Source: Deinococcus aetherius (GTDB lineage Bacteria > Deinococcota > Deinococci > Deinococcales > Deinococcaceae). From it: 64,000 nt of DNA. The position numbers and the translations under genes were made by a program. Every line of letters starts with the position of its first letter. Position 1 is the stretch's first letter. The DNA is taken from positions 1,824,001-1,888,000 of the forward strand of contig NZ_AP026560.1 of the NCBI RefSeq assembly GCF_025997855.1. Reading direction: 5' to 3'. The notes beneath the pieces are model-generated. The model saw only the letters and a program-made list of their open reading frames with translations, ran no database searches and was not told the origin of the DNA. Shown one piece after another: positions 43,865 through 64,000 of this stretch.

Positions 43865-45311
43865 GCGTTCGCTGGCGCGCTACACCGTTCCGGCCGCCGC
43901 CGTGCTGGGGCTGAGCCTCGCCCTGCTGCTGCCCACGAACGAGCGGCTGTGGGACGCCGTGAACCGGGCGCTGCCCTCCCCCCCCGACCCCCGGGTGGTC
44001 GTGGTCGGCATCGACGACGCCTCGCTGCGCGACTACGGACGGCTCCCCGGCTGGCCGCCCGAGCTGTACGCGGAGGCGCTGCGGACCCTCGACGAGGCGG
44101 GGGCGCGGGCCGTCGGCCTCGACGTGCTGCTGGAGGGCGTGGGGAACTCGGGCCCGGTGCTCGCGGGGACCTTCTCGCGGCCCAACGTGGTGCTCGCCAC
44201 CGCGCCCGGCGAGGCGAACGAGGTGCCCCCCGGGTGGACCGCCCCCACCGGCGTGAGCGCCCTGAATCTCGGGCCGGGCGGGGTGGTGCGCTCCTTCCAG
44301 ACCGCCTACGCGACCGGGAACGGGCGGCTGGAGCCGAGCTTCGCACGGCAGGTGGCGGTGGCGGCGGGCGAGCCCGCGCCGCTCGACGAAAGACCCCGCC
44401 CGCTGCGCGCCGTCAAGGCCGAGTCCGGCGGCCTGCCGGTTCTCCCCTTCCGAGACGTGGTGAACGGCAACGTGCGCTTCGCGGACCTGCAAGGCAAGGT
44501 GGTCCTGATCGGCCTGACCGCCTCCGGTCTGGTCGGCCCGAGCCTGAGCGACGTGAGCGGGCAGGCGGTGCCCGGCGTCCTTCTCCAGGCGCGGGCGGTG
44601 TCGAGCCTGCTCGGGCCCCCCTTCGTCTGGCTGCCGATCTGGCTGACCGCCCTGCTGTGCGTGGCCGCCGCCGTGGGCGCCGTGCTCGCGCGGGGGCTGT
44701 GGGGCTTCGGGATCGCGCTCGTCACGCTGGGGCTGGCAGTGCCGCTGTGGCTCGTGAACGTGCTCTTTCCCGGCGTCACCGTGTCGGTCGCGGCCATCCT
44801 GGGCAGCGCCCTCGTCGCCCTGGAACGCTGGTGGAACCTGCGCAACCTCGGCACGCGCGATCCCCTCACCGGGCTGGGCAACCGCCTGGCGTTTACCCGC
44901 GCCGTCGAGCACCGCTGGCCGGGCCGCGAGGGGAGGCCGCTGGGACTCCTCCTCGTGGACCTCAGCGGCTTTCGCAAGGTGAACGAGGTCTACGGCCGCG
45001 CCGCCGGGGACGAGGTGCTGCGCGACCTCGCGGGCCGCATCGGCTCGCACAAGCGCCGGGGCGACGTGATCTTCCGCTGGGGCCCGGACGAGTTCGCGGT
45101 TCTCCTCGACAACACCGACAAGCACGACCTCGCCCGCATCAGTGCCTCCATGCGCGGGGCCCTCGACGCCCTCACCTACCGCGACGTGCCGCTCAGCGTC
45201 AGCTTCGGCGCCGCCACCACCGACTCCGAGGTCCGCTCCCCCGAGGAACTCATTGAGGCCGCCAGCCGCAGCCGCTACCGGATGAAGTACCGGCGGGAGC
45301 AGAGGGAGTAG
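43848..45311 (+). CDS. CHASE2 sensor with GGDEF-like output domain
   Basis: A 487-residue membrane protein: an N-terminal membrane segment (about 12-28), a CHASE2 sensor domain outside (about 45-250, including DPRVVVVGIDDASLRDYGRL and LQGKVVLIGLTASGLVGPS), three membrane segments (about 260-325) and a cytoplasmic GGDEF-like domain (about 345-480) that starts with DPLTGLGNRLAFTRAVE. The catalytic signature is GPDEF in place of GGDEF, so diguanylate cyclase activity is uncertain. Its start lies within the FecR gene. Confidence 0.88.
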   Translation: MPTSPERSLARYTVPAAAVLGLSLALLLPTNERLWDAVNRALPSPPDPRVVVVGIDDASLRDYGRLPGWPPELYAEALRTLDEAGARAVGLDVLLEGVGNSGPVLAGTFSRPNVVLATAPGEANEVPPGWTAPTGVSALNLGPGGVVRSFQTAYATGNGRLEPSFARQVAVAAGEPAPLDERPRPLRAVKAESGGLPVLPFRDVVNGNVRFADLQGKVVLIGLTASGLVGPSLSDVSGQAVPGVLLQARAVSSLLGPPFVWLPIWLTALLCVAAAVGAVLARGLWGFGIALVTLGLAVPLWLVNVLFPGVTVSVAAILGSALVALERWWNLRNLGTRDPLTGLGNRLAFTRAVEHRWPGREGRPLGLLLVDLSGFRKVNEVYGRAAGDEVLRDLAGRIGSHKRRGDVIFRWGPDEFAVLLDNTDKHDLARISASMRGALDALTYRDVPLSVSFGAATTDSEVRSPEELIEAASRSRYRMKYRREQRE

Positions 45312-45314
45312 GGA

Positions 45315-45393
45315 AGCGGTCAGCCGTCAGCTTTCAACAGTCAGCAAGAGAACAGAAGAAAAGCCGCCAGCATCTCGCTGACGGCTGACCGCT
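45315..45393. repeat. 17-bp perfect inverted repeat between convergent genes
   Basis: AGCGGTCAGCCGTCAGC at 45315-45331 is exactly inverted at 45377-45393 (GCTGACGGCTGACCGCT), with a 45-nt, purine-rich loop, between the stop of the sensor gene and the nuoN stop. A further GGGCTGACGGCT follows. It may end transcription from both sides, or be a noncoding repeat element related in style to those at 3963 and 60344. Confidence 0.75.
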
Positions 45394-45410
45394 GAGGGCT
45401 GACGGCTCCC

Positions 45411-48284
<2,874 letters not shown>

Positions 48285-48318
48285 TGGAAGCCTCGCAAGG
48301 GGTGAAGGGCGGGCTTAA

Positions 48319-48486
48319 GGCTCCCTCCCCCCTTGTGGGGGAGGGGTGGGGAGGGGGGGCCACCCAGGAAGCTCAACGGGCTATTCGTACCAGCGTTCCT
48401 CCACTGGCGCTGCCCGGCCGCTTGCGTTTCCCCCCTCTCCTGCGGAGCTTTACAAGTCCCAACCTCCCCCACAGGGAGGGAGGAGC
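48319..48486. repeat. MITE-like element between nuoL and nuoM
   Basis: About 168 nt with imperfect terminal inverted repeats: GCTCCCTCCCCCCTTGTGGG at the left and, read inward from the right, GCTCCTCCCTCCCTGTGGGG, each followed by GGAGG and T/G-rich sequence. The inside, near the right end, holds an ACTTGTAAAGCTCCGCAGGA unit that is also found in degenerate copies at 19380-19560. No coding potential. No target duplication was identified. It sits inside an operon without obvious polarity signals. Confidence 0.6.
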
Positions 48487-48501
48487 AAAAATACAAGTTC
48501 C

Positions 48502-50418
<1,917 letters not shown>

Positions 50419-50427
50419 GCTTCCGAC

Positions 50428-50729
50428 TCAGCCTTTCAGACCGGCGAGCGCGTCCACGTTGGTGGTTTCGCGCTTGCGGAAGATGGCGACGATGATGGCG
50501 AGCCCGATGGCGACCTCGGCGGCGGCGAGCGTCATCACGATGAACACCGCCGTCTGCCCGGTCAGGTCCCCCCACGACCGGGCGAAGGCCACCAGGGCGA
50601 GGTTCGCCGCGTTCAGCATCAGCTCGACGCTCAGGAAGATCATGATCGCCGTGCGGCGGGTCAGCACCCCGATCATGCCGATGGCGAAGAGCAGCCCGGA
50701 GAGGGCGACGTAATACCCGGTCGGGGCCA

Positions 50730-50730
<1 letters not shown>
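50428..50730 (-). CDS. nuoK: NADH-quinone oxidoreductase subunit K
   Basis: A 100-residue membrane subunit with three membrane segments. The conserved Glu residues of the proton path are in [17 protein letters not shown] and [17 protein letters not shown]. It overlaps nuoJ by the TGATG arrangement at 50728-50732. Length and blocks are standard. Confidence 0.95.
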
Positions 50731-51338
<608 letters not shown>

Positions 51339-51408
51339 GGATGGCCTCGCGTGTGGCCCGTGGCCTGTGGTTTGTGGAAGAAAGCGAAGTTCCTCAGAAA
51401 TCTCGGCC

Positions 51409-51948
51409 TCATCGCGGGTACTCCACCCCCTCCAGTTCCGGACGGGCGCCCTGCGGCACCTGGAAGCCCAGGCGAACCGGCCTGCCCGTGCGCGCCGCCT
51501 CCCGCCTCTGCGGCAGTGAGCCGTCCACGCCCACGAGCATGTCCTCCTTGCCGTACACGAGGTCGCGGTAGCGGTAATCCGCCATCTCGAATTCGTTGCC
51601 CAGAACCACCGCGCCCGTCGGACACGCTTCCTCGCACATCCCGCAGAAGATGCAGCGCAGCATGTTGATCTCGTAGACCTTGGCGTACCGCTCCCCGGGG
51701 CTGGTGGGGTCGAGAGGGTCGTTCTCAGCGGCCTCCACATAGATCGCGTAGGCGGGGCAGGCGGCGGCGCAGAGAGAACAGCCGATGCACTTCTCCAATC
51801 CTGTGCCCGGGTGCCGCGTCAGGACGTGCCGCCCGCGAAAGCGGGGCTGGAGGGTCGCGCGCTGCTCGGGGTAACTGACCGTCACCGGCTTCTGAAAGAG
51901 CTTCCCGAGCGTGACGCCCATGCCCTTGGCGATTTCAAGAACGCCCAT
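51409..51948 (-). CDS. nuoI: NADH-quinone oxidoreductase subunit I (2 x [4Fe-4S])
   Basis: A 179-residue ferredoxin-like subunit carrying clusters N6a and N6b. The two binding motifs are [19 protein letters not shown] (Cys 54, 57, 60, 64) and [19 protein letters not shown] (Cys 99, 102, 105, 109). The C-terminal tail of about 40 residues extends to a stop at 51409. It follows nuoH by 36 nt. Confidence 0.96.
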   Translation of the reverse strand: MGVLEIAKGMGVTLGKLFQKPVTVSYPEQRATLQPRFRGRHVLTRHPGTGLEKCIGCSLCAAACPAYAIYVEAAENDPLDPTSPGERYAKVYEINMLRCIFCGMCEEACPTGAVVLGNEFEMADYRYRDLVYGKEDMLVGVDGSLPQRREAARTGRPVRLGFQVPQGARPELEGVEYPR

Positions 51949-51984
51949 ATGTAGTTCCTTTCTGAGGGTGTGGGAGAACCTGCA

Positions 51985-55328
<3,344 letters not shown>

Positions 55329-55371
55329 GCTTGCTCCTTGCTGCGGGTACGGAAATCTGCCCTCCGCCTCA

Positions 55372-56705
<1,334 letters not shown>

Positions 56706-56709
<4 letters not shown>

Positions 56710-57317
56710 GCTTCACCTCCTAGTGGGGCGAGGTCGTGGATGCTGGCCCCGACGCGCTCGCCCTTCGCCGTCATCTGCCGCCCGTCCTCCCGCACGGTGA
56801 CGGGCACGGGGTTGTCGGGCGGGGGCGGCGTGTCGGCGCGCATCGCTTTAATGAGGCGGTCGCATTTGGAGCGGGTCACGTTCTCGTAGTAGCCCTCGTC
56901 GCCGATCTGCACGACGGGCGCGGTGCCGCAGCTTCCCAGGCACTCGACCTTCTGCACGCTAAAGCGCCCGTCACCTGTGACCTCGCCCGGCTGCACGTCC
57001 AGCGTGGAGACGAGGTGGTCCCACAGCTCGTCGCTTCCCGCCAGCGCGCACATCAGCGTCGAGCAGACCTGAAGGTGGTACTTGCCGGTCGGCACCGTGT
57101 GGTACGTCGAATAGAAGCTCATCACGCTCCGCACCTCGGTCGCCGTCGTGCCGCATAGCGCGGCAATCTCCGCCATGTGCGTCTCCGACACGTACCCGAA
57201 GGCGTTCTGCACCTCGCGCAGCAACGGCATCAGCGCCGAGCGTCGGCCCTGTGGGGAGGCCGGGTAGCGGCTGAAGATGTCGGCCACGAGGGATTGTTTG
57301 TCTGTGAAGTAGGACAA
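56706..57317 (-). CDS. nuoE: NADH-quinone oxidoreductase subunit E ([2Fe-2S])
   Basis: A 203-residue thioredoxin-like subunit carrying cluster N1a. The ligands are Cys85 and Cys90 in VCSTLMC and Cys126 and Cys130 in [15 protein letters not shown], the spacing being normal. N-terminal helices contain [20 protein letters not shown]. It is preceded by a non-nuo membrane gene with 2 nt spacing. Confidence 0.95.
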
Positions 57318-57319
57318 GC

Positions 57320-57790
57320 CTAGCCTCCAACCTTTTGAAGTAACCGGATGTACTTGGCCGCAACCATGGCGGGAGCCAGAACCAACGCGCAGATCAGCCC
57401 CGTGGTGCCGTCCACACCTGTTCCCCTTTGGAAGAGGTCAAACACGAGCAGGAAGATCACAGCAGCGGTCAGGATTATGCCCGTCACCAAACCCCAGCGC
57501 AGGGAAGCGGCCATTCGGGGCTTGAGCGATGCCTGCGTTCCCCGAGCAAACCGCAGCAGCACGGCGAGGAGCGAGAGGCAGGCGAATACGCCCAGCGTTC
57601 CGAGCAAGAACATCAGCGCACTCAGGCCCATGCCGTCGAACGACGCTTCTTTCAGCACCGCGAAGCTGCCGACCACGACCGCAATGGAATAAAGGAGAAG
57701 CACCACCCCGGGCACGCCCCCCAAGAAGAGATCAGGAAGCAGACCGCGCAAGCGTTTCTCCTGCCGGGGCTGAGTAGTCGCCACGGCCAT
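57320..57790 (-). CDS. Four-segment membrane protein inserted in the nuo operon
   Basis: A 156-residue membrane protein of unrecognised family. Hydrophobic segments lie near residues 28-47, 58-83, 97-120 and 128-146, with basic loops (MKPRMAASLRWG) setting orientation. It sits between nuoD (55 nt before) and nuoE (2 nt after), so it is translated with complex I, yet it resembles no Nuo subunit. Its codon use is less GC-biased than that of its neighbours, which suggests recent gain. An assembly or lineage-specific role is only inference. Confidence 0.72.
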   Translation of the reverse strand: MAVATTQPRQEKRLRGLLPDLFLGGVPGVVLLLYSIAVVVGSFAVLKEASFDGMGLSALMFLLGTLGVFACLSLLAVLLRFARGTQASLKPRMAASLRWGLVTGIILTAAVIFLLVFDLFQRGTGVDGTTGLICALVLAPAMVAAKYIRLLQKVGG

Positions 57791-57845
57791 CACGCTGCGC
57801 TCCGAAAGTCACTCACCACGCCTGAACCTGCGCCATTGAAGAGGC

Positions 57846-59125
<1,280 letters not shown>

Positions 59126-59129
<4 letters not shown>

Positions 59130-59766
59130 TTCGGCCCTCCATCCGGCATGACGGGCGGCAGACGGTCCTCGCCCTGGCCGCGCCGCAGCTCGCCCCGGTA
59201 CTTGCTGAGCCCCGCCTCACGCCCCGTCAGGCCCGCGCGGAAGGCGCCGGGATCGAGGAAGCGGCCTTCCCGGAACATCGTGGGTGTCTCACCGATGGGG
59301 AAGTCCTTGCGGAGAGGATGCCCTTCGAGGTCATCCGGCGTGAGCACCTTGCGCAGGTCGGGGTGGTCCACGAACTCCACGCCCATCAGGTCATAGACCT
59401 CGCGCTCCAGGTAGTTCGCGGCCTTCCAGACGGGGTAGAGGCTGTCCACGGGCTCCCCCTCGTCCACCCACACGCGCAGGAAGAGGCGGCGGTGGTCCTC
59501 CGGGTGGTAGACGTTGTGCAGCACGGCGAAGCGGGCGGGGCGGCGCTCGGGGTAGGCGCTGTAGTCGATGCCCACCGTATCCATCAACATGAAGCCGCGC
59601 TGCTTGAGGGCGTACGCCACTTCCCGCAGCCGCTCGTGGGGAACGACGGCAGTGGGTTCGGCGGCCTCGTCCTCGGTCAGCCCGAGTTCGGCGATGAGGG
59701 AGGTCACGTCACGGGTGTTGCTCTGAACTCCCCCGGTCGTGACGACGATGTGTGTCTCCTGGCTCG

Positions 59767-59770
<4 letters not shown>
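59126..59770 (-). CDS. nuoC: NADH-quinone oxidoreductase subunit C
   Basis: A 214-residue hydrophilic subunit. The family blocks are [59 protein letters not shown] and [20 protein letters not shown]. It starts in an ATGA overlap with nuoB; the longer open frame upstream is in the shadow of nuoB. It ends [12 protein letters not shown]. Confidence 0.95.
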
Positions 59771-60303
<533 letters not shown>

Positions 60304-60343
60304 GTTGACACCTCTGCTTTCCGGCTGTGCAACTCGGTCTGGA

Positions 60344-60412
60344 GTCGAGAGGTCAAGGAGTCGAGGGGCTTGACCGGACCCCCTCGACCTCCCGACCCCT
60401 CGACTTCTCGAC
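60344..60412. repeat. Imperfect inverted repeat between nuoA and nuoB
   Basis: Left arm words GTCGAGA and AGTCGAGGGG (60344-60368) are inverted in the right arm (CCCCTCGACT and TCTCGAC, to 60412), with a GGGGCTTGACCGGACCCCC centre. It is within the operon, so it may fold in the nuo mRNA and affect the nuoA:nuoB ratio or processing. Confidence 0.6.
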
Positions 60413-60418
60413 ATTCCC

Positions 60419-60760
60419 TCATGCCCACTCCAGCACCCCCTTCTTGAGGATGTAGTAGTACCCGACGAGCAGCAGGCCCACGAACGTGATCGCCTCGAAA
60501 AAAGCAAAGGGCACGAGCTTCTGGTAGGCTACTGCCAGCGGGAAGAAAAACGCCGTCTCGATATCGAAGATGATGAACAGCATGGCGACGAGGTAGAAAT
60601 GCACCGGGAACCGTTGGCCGGTGCCTACGCCGCCGTGCTCCGGGTCGTTGCCGCTCTCGTAAGCCATGAGTTTGGTGCGGCTGGCCTTCTTCGGCCCCAG
60701 TATGGCGCTGACCACCACGGCCAGCACGCCGATCCCCAGGGCGATAAGCAGCATGATCAC
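60419..60760 (-). CDS. nuoA: NADH-quinone oxidoreductase subunit A
   Basis: A membrane subunit of about 113 residues with three membrane segments. Blocks: [24 protein letters not shown] loop and [20 protein letters not shown], which includes the Glu/Asp of the membrane arm. The start is GTG or the ATG two codons on. However, an ATC codon six codons upstream (60778) would give a better hydrophobic N-terminus ([16 protein letters not shown]) and has AGGGAGA 6-7 nt before it, so an unusual ATC start is possible. First gene of the nuo operon. Confidence 0.9.
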   Translation of the reverse strand: MIMLLIALGIGVLAVVVSAILGPKKASRTKLMAYESGNDPEHGGVGTGQRFPVHFYLVAMLFIIFDIETAFFFPLAVAYQKLVPFAFFEAITFVGLLLVGYYYILKKGVLEWA

Positions 60761-61106
60761 GAAATTCGCGTACTCGATGGGAGTCTCCCTTCTGCCCTGC
60801 TCCCTCCCGCACCCAGCTAGTGAAAAAACGCACGAGCTTTGTGAAAAAAAGAGAGGCTTGATGAACCTGAACGACGAACGGCTTGTGGTACGCCTTAAGT
60901 TTTAGCACGACGACGGGCCCCGTAAGGTGCGCGAACCTCCTGTGACGGCTGGACAACGGGGGGTTCGCGCGTCGGGGAATAGGGCGGCAGGACACCGAGA
61001 ACGGCGCAGCCTGTCCCCTCAAGACTGGACCCAGGAACAGGTCACAGAGAGGTTCGCGCAAGGGGACGTGGAACTTGCGTGCCAGAACGAAAAAAGCGAC
61101 ACTACC
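60761..61106. other. Region between nuoA and CRISPR array, with probable leader
   Basis: No convincing gene. The left part, A/T-richer (runs of A near 60821-60850), probably holds the nuo promoter on the minus strand. The right part precedes the first repeat on the side where a leader is expected. It contains the 9-mer GGTTCGCGC in plus orientation at 60962-60970 and 61051-61059 and in minus orientation at 60929-60937 (GCGCGAACC), the first two forming a hairpin. A short open frame from 60927 runs into the array and is not credible. Confidence 0.5.
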
Positions 61107-64000
61107 GTTGCAGCCTGCCTTCGGGTGGGCTGAGGATTGAAACCGGTCGCCTCCGAACACTTCCAGCGCAACGGTCTGGTTGCAGCCTGCCTTCGGGTGG
61201 GCTGAGGATTGAAACTTCATCCACATCGGCAACGGCGTCCCGGACGCGCGTTGCAGCCTGCCTTCGGGTGGGCTGAGGATTGAAACCCCTTGCCTGAGAT
61301 AAGACTACTCCCCTCACTCTAGTTGCAGCCTGCCTTCGGGTGGGCTGAGGATTGAAACCTGGTGCTGATGTGGGAGGCGGTGTGGCGATTGAGTTGCAGC
61401 CTGCCTTCGGGTGGGCTGAGGATTGAAACTGCTGAGGCATCGGCACGGCTCGCCCTTTGAACACGTTGCAGCCTGCCTTCGGGTGGGCTGAGGATTGAAA
61501 CCGGGGCAACGTGGAAAAGGCCGAGGGGTACGACAGTTGCAGCCTGCCTTCGGGTGGGCTGAGGATTGAAACTGGACGAGCGCGCGTGGGAGGAGTTCTC
61601 ACCCGGGTTGCAGCCTGCCTTCGGGTGGGCTGAGGATTGAAACAAGCAGGACCGGGTGAACATTCGCGGGTACGTCATGTTGCAGCCTGCCTTCGGGTGG
61701 GCTGAGGATTGAAACTGGCCCGAGGTGTACGGTCTGGGGCGCGCGCTCACGTTGCAGCCTGCCTTCGGGTGGGCTGAGGATTGAAACCCGCTCTCGTCCA
61801 GCTCGTCAAGGAAGGCCTTGGGTTGCAGCCTGCCTTCGGGTGGGCTGAGGATTGAAACTCGTGCAGCACCAACACGGCGAGCGGGTGGAGCTCGTGTTGC
61901 AGCCTGCCTTCGGGTGGGCTGAGGATTGAAACCTTGCCCCCGGTGAAGGGCTGCGGGTTGGTGATCGCGTTGCAGCCTGCCTTCGGGTGGGCTGAGGATT
62001 GAAACACCTCAGGCCACACCGGCCAGGTGGTGCATGTCGCGTTGCAGCCTGCCTTCGGGTGGGCTGAGGATTGAAACTGTTCGGCCAGGACAACCCGAAC
62101 CTGCACGCCGAGGTTGCAGCCTGCCTTCGGGTGGGCTGAGGATTGAAACCCCAAGGCCGATCTCAAGCGCGTCCAGAGCGGGGAGGTTGCAGCCTGCCTT
62201 CGGGTGGGCTGAGGATTGAAACACTTGCCGCTTGTAGTCACCGACATCCTGATTGATGTTGCAGCCTGCCTTCGGGTGGGCTGAGGATTGAAACCTTGAT
62301 GAGCACGACGGGGATGCTGTAGCCCTCCGTTGCAGCCTGCCTTCGGGTGGGCTGAGGATTGAAACCGCGCGTGACGAAAGTTGCTCCTCCACAGTTCGTA
62401 GTTGCAGCCTGCCTTCGGGTGGGCTGAGGATTGAAACATTCGCCGGGCCTCGCGCGCCGCCGCCCTGTAGTCGCGTTGCAGCCTGCCTTCGGGTGGGCTG
62501 AGGATTGAAACAACGTCCAGAGAGAGGCCCCGGCGTCGCTTCCGGGGTTGCAGCCTGCCTTCGGGTGGGCTGAGGATTGAAACTCGCCGCCGACCCCGGC
62601 CCCGTCGAGATCAAACTGTTGCAGCCTGCCTTCGGGTGGGCTGAGGATTGAAACGATCTGGAGCCCGGCGTGGAACTGGAGGTTTTCGCGTTGCAGCCTG
62701 CCTTCGGGTGGGCTGAGGATTGAAACCCGGCCCTCCGCTGACCCTCAATCCACCCCAGGAGGTTGCAGCCTGCCTTCGGGTGGGCTGAGGATTGAAACAT
62801 GCGCGCGGGGTCCATGCTCAGCCCCTCCGGTTGGTTGCAGCCTGCCTTCGGGTGGGCTGAGGATTGAAACGGGCGGCCCGGCCTGCGGGGGGGTGAGGAC
62901 GGTGTTGCAGCCTGCCTTCGGGTGGGCTGAGGATTGAAACGTCGGGCTAAGGACGGGGTGGAGATACCCGGTCAGGTTGCAGCCTGCCTTCGGGTGGGCT
63001 GAGGATTGAAACCCTCTTACATCACCGAGGTGGGCTGGCTGAAAGGTTGCAGCCTGCCTTCGGGTGGGCTGAGGATTGAAACTGTGTGGTGTTCTCCACG
63101 ATCACGGAAGCCGCATGTTGCAGCCTGCCTTCGGGTGGGCTGAGGATTGAAACGACGCTTCCACCGCACCCACCACGCAGGAGAACCCGTTGCAGCCTGC
63201 CTTCGGGTGGGCTGAGGATTGAAACGTCGTGGACGGCGGAGAACTCCGCACGGTCATCATGTTGCAGCCTGCCTTCGGGTGGGCTGAGGATTGAAACTCA
63301 ACACCGTCCTGCCCCGTGAACTCCAGAACACGGGTTGCAGCCTGCCTTCGGGTGGGCTGAGGATTGAAACAACCGCTGCAACAACCTCCGCGTGCAGGGC
63401 GGAGTGTTGCAGCCTGCCTTCGGGTGGGCTGAGGATTGAAACGTCCAGATGCCCGCCCGCGCCCCGTCGAGGTAGAGGCCCCGTTGCAGCCTGCCTTCGG
63501 GTGGGCTGAGGATTGAAACCGAGCAATCAGTACACCATCACGCGCGACGGCGGTTGCAGCCTGCCTTCGGGTGGGCTGAGGATTGAAACCTCCAGAAGAG
63601 GATGGCAATTACTGTCTTGCTCCCTGTTGCAGCCTGCCTTCGGGTGGGCTGAGGATTGAAACGCCGCGTTCACCCAGCCCACGGTGCCGTCGGGGCGTTG
63701 CAGCCTGCCTTCGGGTGGGCTGAGGATTGAAACCTGCTCGGTCCGGTAACGCTCGGCGATGACGCCCGTGGTTGCAGCCTGCCTTCGGGTGGGCTGAGGA
63801 TTGAAACCTCTCCGTGGCGCCCAGCGAGCGCTCCTACTGGGGTTGCAGCCTGCCTTCGGGTGGGCTGAGGATTGAAACGTCAGCGGGTACGAGTGGAAGC
63901 AGGGCAGCGACAAGGTTGCAGCCTGCCTTCGGGTGGGCTGAGGATTGAAACCGTAACGCGACTCTCACCACGGCACAGCCCCAGGCGTTGCAGCCTGCCT
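61107..64000 (+). CRISPR. CRISPR array, at least 40 repeats, continuing beyond the window
   Basis: Forty complete and one partial copy of an identical 37-nt repeat, beginning GTTGCAGCCTGCC and ending GAGGATTGAAAC, are separated by 40 unique spacers of 33-40 nt (mostly 34-36). No repeat mutation was seen. The repeat contains CAGCCTGCC-TTCG-GGTGGGCTG, a 9-bp stem with two G-T pairs closed on a UUCG tetraloop. The 3' ATTGAAAC end is the usual 5' handle of type I/III crRNAs, so transcription is probably rightward, with the leader at the left. No cas gene occurs in the window; the array runs off the right edge at 63987. Confidence 0.97.

Noticed and set aside
60927..61133. Possible 68-codon gene reading into the CRISPR array
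   Set aside because: It ends in repeat sequence, has no ribosome-binding site and covers the probable leader.
61102..63913. Long minus-strand and plus-strand open frames across the CRISPR array with repeated [11 protein letters not shown] or [15 protein letters not shown] peptides
   Set aside because: They are translations of the 37-nt repeat in all frames; the repeats have no stop codon in several frames, and the spacers show no coding bias.

Overview
The window is about 70% GC, gene-dense, and reads as the chromosome of a Deinococcus species. Support for this comes from the gene content: dcw-cluster edge with mraZ-rsmH-ftsL, a 14-subunit Thermus/Deinococcus-like complex I operon, DUF4388, TelA and DUF2259-type proteins, and short Deinococcus-like secreted proteins. 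Many start codons are preceded at 5-8 nt by a TANNNT -10 box with no Shine-Dalgarno, the signature of leaderless mRNAs known to be common in Deinococcus. The species cannot be named from sequence alone.

Layout. 1-1.9 kb: start of the division/cell-wall cluster on the minus strand (mraZ, rsmH, ftsL, start of ftsI) with a repeated TGGG-type MraZ operator. 2.2-13.2 kb: housekeeping genes (lipoprotein SGNH hydrolase, RNase P RNA, RluB-type pseudouridine synthase, a frameshifted MFS gene, truB, gatA, scpB, tsaC, pilC). 13-19.3 kb: smpB, a degenerate amidase, a GerMN protein and smc in one minus-strand operon. 19.5-23.1 kb: small secreted proteins, comF and unknowns. 23.1-26.6 kb: an EfeO-EfeU iron uptake operon with a terminator. 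26.6-33.6 kb: an unusual trypsin-EndoI fusion protein, lipoproteins, serS, gatC, telA and a uridine-kinase-like gene. 33.7-37.5 kb: an anchored Pro/Ala/Thr-rich protein, then a phosphoribosyltransferase plus erythromycin-esterase-like pair. 37.5-39.9 kb: two abutting insertion sequences (IS5-like, then IS701-like) whose target duplications reveal the order of insertion. 40-45.3 kb: DUF402, ABC-F ATPase, and a FecR plus CHASE2-GGDEF-like sensory pair. 45.4-60.8 kb: nuoA-N on the minus strand, carrying one extra membrane gene between nuoD and nuoE. 61.1-64 kb: a CRISPR array of at least 40 identical 37-nt repeats that runs off the right edge, with no cas gene in the window.

How parts work together. 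mraZ probably autoregulates the division cluster; TrmD-like RNA maturation is represented by rnpB, truB, rluB, tsaC and smpB; GatA and GatC are two of the three subunits of the tRNA amidotransferase, encoded 22 kb apart. ScpB and SMC, also separated, belong to the same condensin complex. The nuo operon builds the whole proton-pumping NADH:quinone oxidoreductase. The most unusual items are the trypsin-EndoI fusion, the amidase without zinc ligands, the EF-hand-like loop in EfeO, the two IS elements that both need a -1 shift at an A5-G5/6 run, the amber codon that shortens the DUF402 gene just before the IS insertion point, and the clean CRISPR array with a three-copy 9-mer in its leader region.
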